16,385 nt of DNA from an uncultured Oscillibacter sp. (lineage in GTDB: Bacteria > Bacillota > Clostridia > Oscillospirales > Oscillospiraceae). The stretch's first letter is position 1. Each line of letters begins with the position of its first letter. The DNA lies in the NCBI GenBank assembly GCA_910588175.1, contig CAJUQQ010000044.1, positions 1-16,385 of the forward strand, read 5' to 3'. The position numbers and the translations under genes are program-made. Positions 16,189 through 16,385 of this stretch are shown in pieces. Under the pieces are notes generated by a model. It was given only the letters and a program-made list of their open reading frames with translations, was not told the DNA's origin and ran no database searches.

Positions 16189-16230
16189 CAGCGGACGAGA
16201 GAAACCCCCGGCGGGTTTCTCTCGCGGCTG
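16189..16230 (+). other. Long hairpin downstream of the SleC-like gene
   Basis: A perfect 12-bp stem, CGAGAGAAACCC with GGGTTTCTCTCG (16196-16207 and 16213-16224), has a 5-base loop. An outer CAGC/GCTG pair extends it across a small internal loop. It is followed by only TTT, and a run of six T lies just before it. It may be an auxiliary terminator or an RNA-stabilising 3' stem. Confidence 0.55.
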
Positions 16231-16275
16231 TTTCCCCTCCGTCCGCTTTCCGCCGGTCCTTCCTCGACCGGCCGG

Positions 16276-16302
16276 CCGCCGGAAGACGCTTCCGGCGGTT
16301 TT
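16276..16302 (+). terminator. Rho-independent terminator after the SleC-like gene
   Basis: A perfect 10-bp stem, CCGCCGGAAG with CTTCCGGCGG, has a 3-base loop and is followed by TTTTCC. It lies 157 bases after the stop codon, with the long hairpin at 16189-16230 between them. The whole stretch from 16120 to the right edge has no credible gene. Confidence 0.8.
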
Positions 16303-16353
16303 CCTCTGGAAAAAGGAAGGGCAAACGTTTGTTATTACTTCTGAAAAACAATC

Positions 16354-16382
16354 TAGAAAAAAGATGCAGAAAGTGGTAAAAT
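16354..16382 (+). promoter_or_regulatory. Candidate promoter for a gene beyond the right edge
   Basis: TAGAAA (16354-16359) and TAAAAT (16377-16382) are separated by 17 bases. They lie in an AT-rich stretch that contrasts sharply with the GC-rich window and directly follows a terminator. The 10-base palindrome CAAACGTTTG (16322-16331) upstream could be an operator. The gene served lies outside the window. Confidence 0.45.
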
Positions 16383-16385
16383 AGA

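Overview
The window is a GC-rich, gene-dense bacterial chromosome segment. The gene content (potassium-type membrane pyrophosphatase, DUF362 ferredoxin-like protein, an SLH-repeat protein, a SleC/SpoIID-type spore-cortex lytic protein) together with strong AGGAGG ribosome binding sites points to an anaerobic, spore-forming clostridium of the high-GC Oscillospiraceae kind (Flavonifractor/Oscillibacter-like). That placement is inference from gene content and style; no rRNA or other taxonomic marker is present. I see no mobile element, CRISPR array, tRNA or rRNA.

Layout. Left edge (1-1379, +): the C-terminal two thirds of a K+-dependent ion-pumping pyrophosphatase, closed by a strong terminator. 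Then two minus-strand single-gene units: a small protein with two tandem OB-folds of the SSB type (1474-2100) and a DUF362 protein with two 4Fe-4S motifs (2206-3327). The latter has its own terminator and a promoter that resembles MerR-type regulated promoters: 19-bp spacer with an inverted repeat lying between -35 and -10 and reaching into the -35.

The core (3562-13507, +) looks like one eight-gene operon of about 10 kb with gaps of 77 bp or less: ddl, murF, an ABC-F ATPase, a YdcF-family membrane protein, a flavodoxin, prfA (RF1), a fused Sua5 (threonylcarbamoyl-AMP synthase)-CoaE (dephospho-CoA kinase) protein, and an M18 aminopeptidase. Ddl makes D-Ala-D-Ala and MurF attaches it to the UDP-MurNAc-tripeptide, so the first two genes are consecutive steps of wall-precursor synthesis; the rest are mostly translation and cofactor housekeeping. 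A perfect 16-bp hairpin with T-runs on both sides ends this operon and the convergent SLH gene.

Right part: a secreted SLH-repeat protein (13562-14689, -) with its own clear sigma-A-type promoter, divergent from a SleC-like cortex-lytic protein (14884-16119, +), which is followed by a terminator and an AT-rich stretch with a promoter-like pair at the right edge.

Most of the window is ordinary core genome. The best candidates for a second look are the Sua5-CoaE fusion, the MerR-like promoter in front of the DUF362 gene, the tandem-OB SSB-like protein without an acidic tail, and the SLH protein with an unrecognised C-terminal half.
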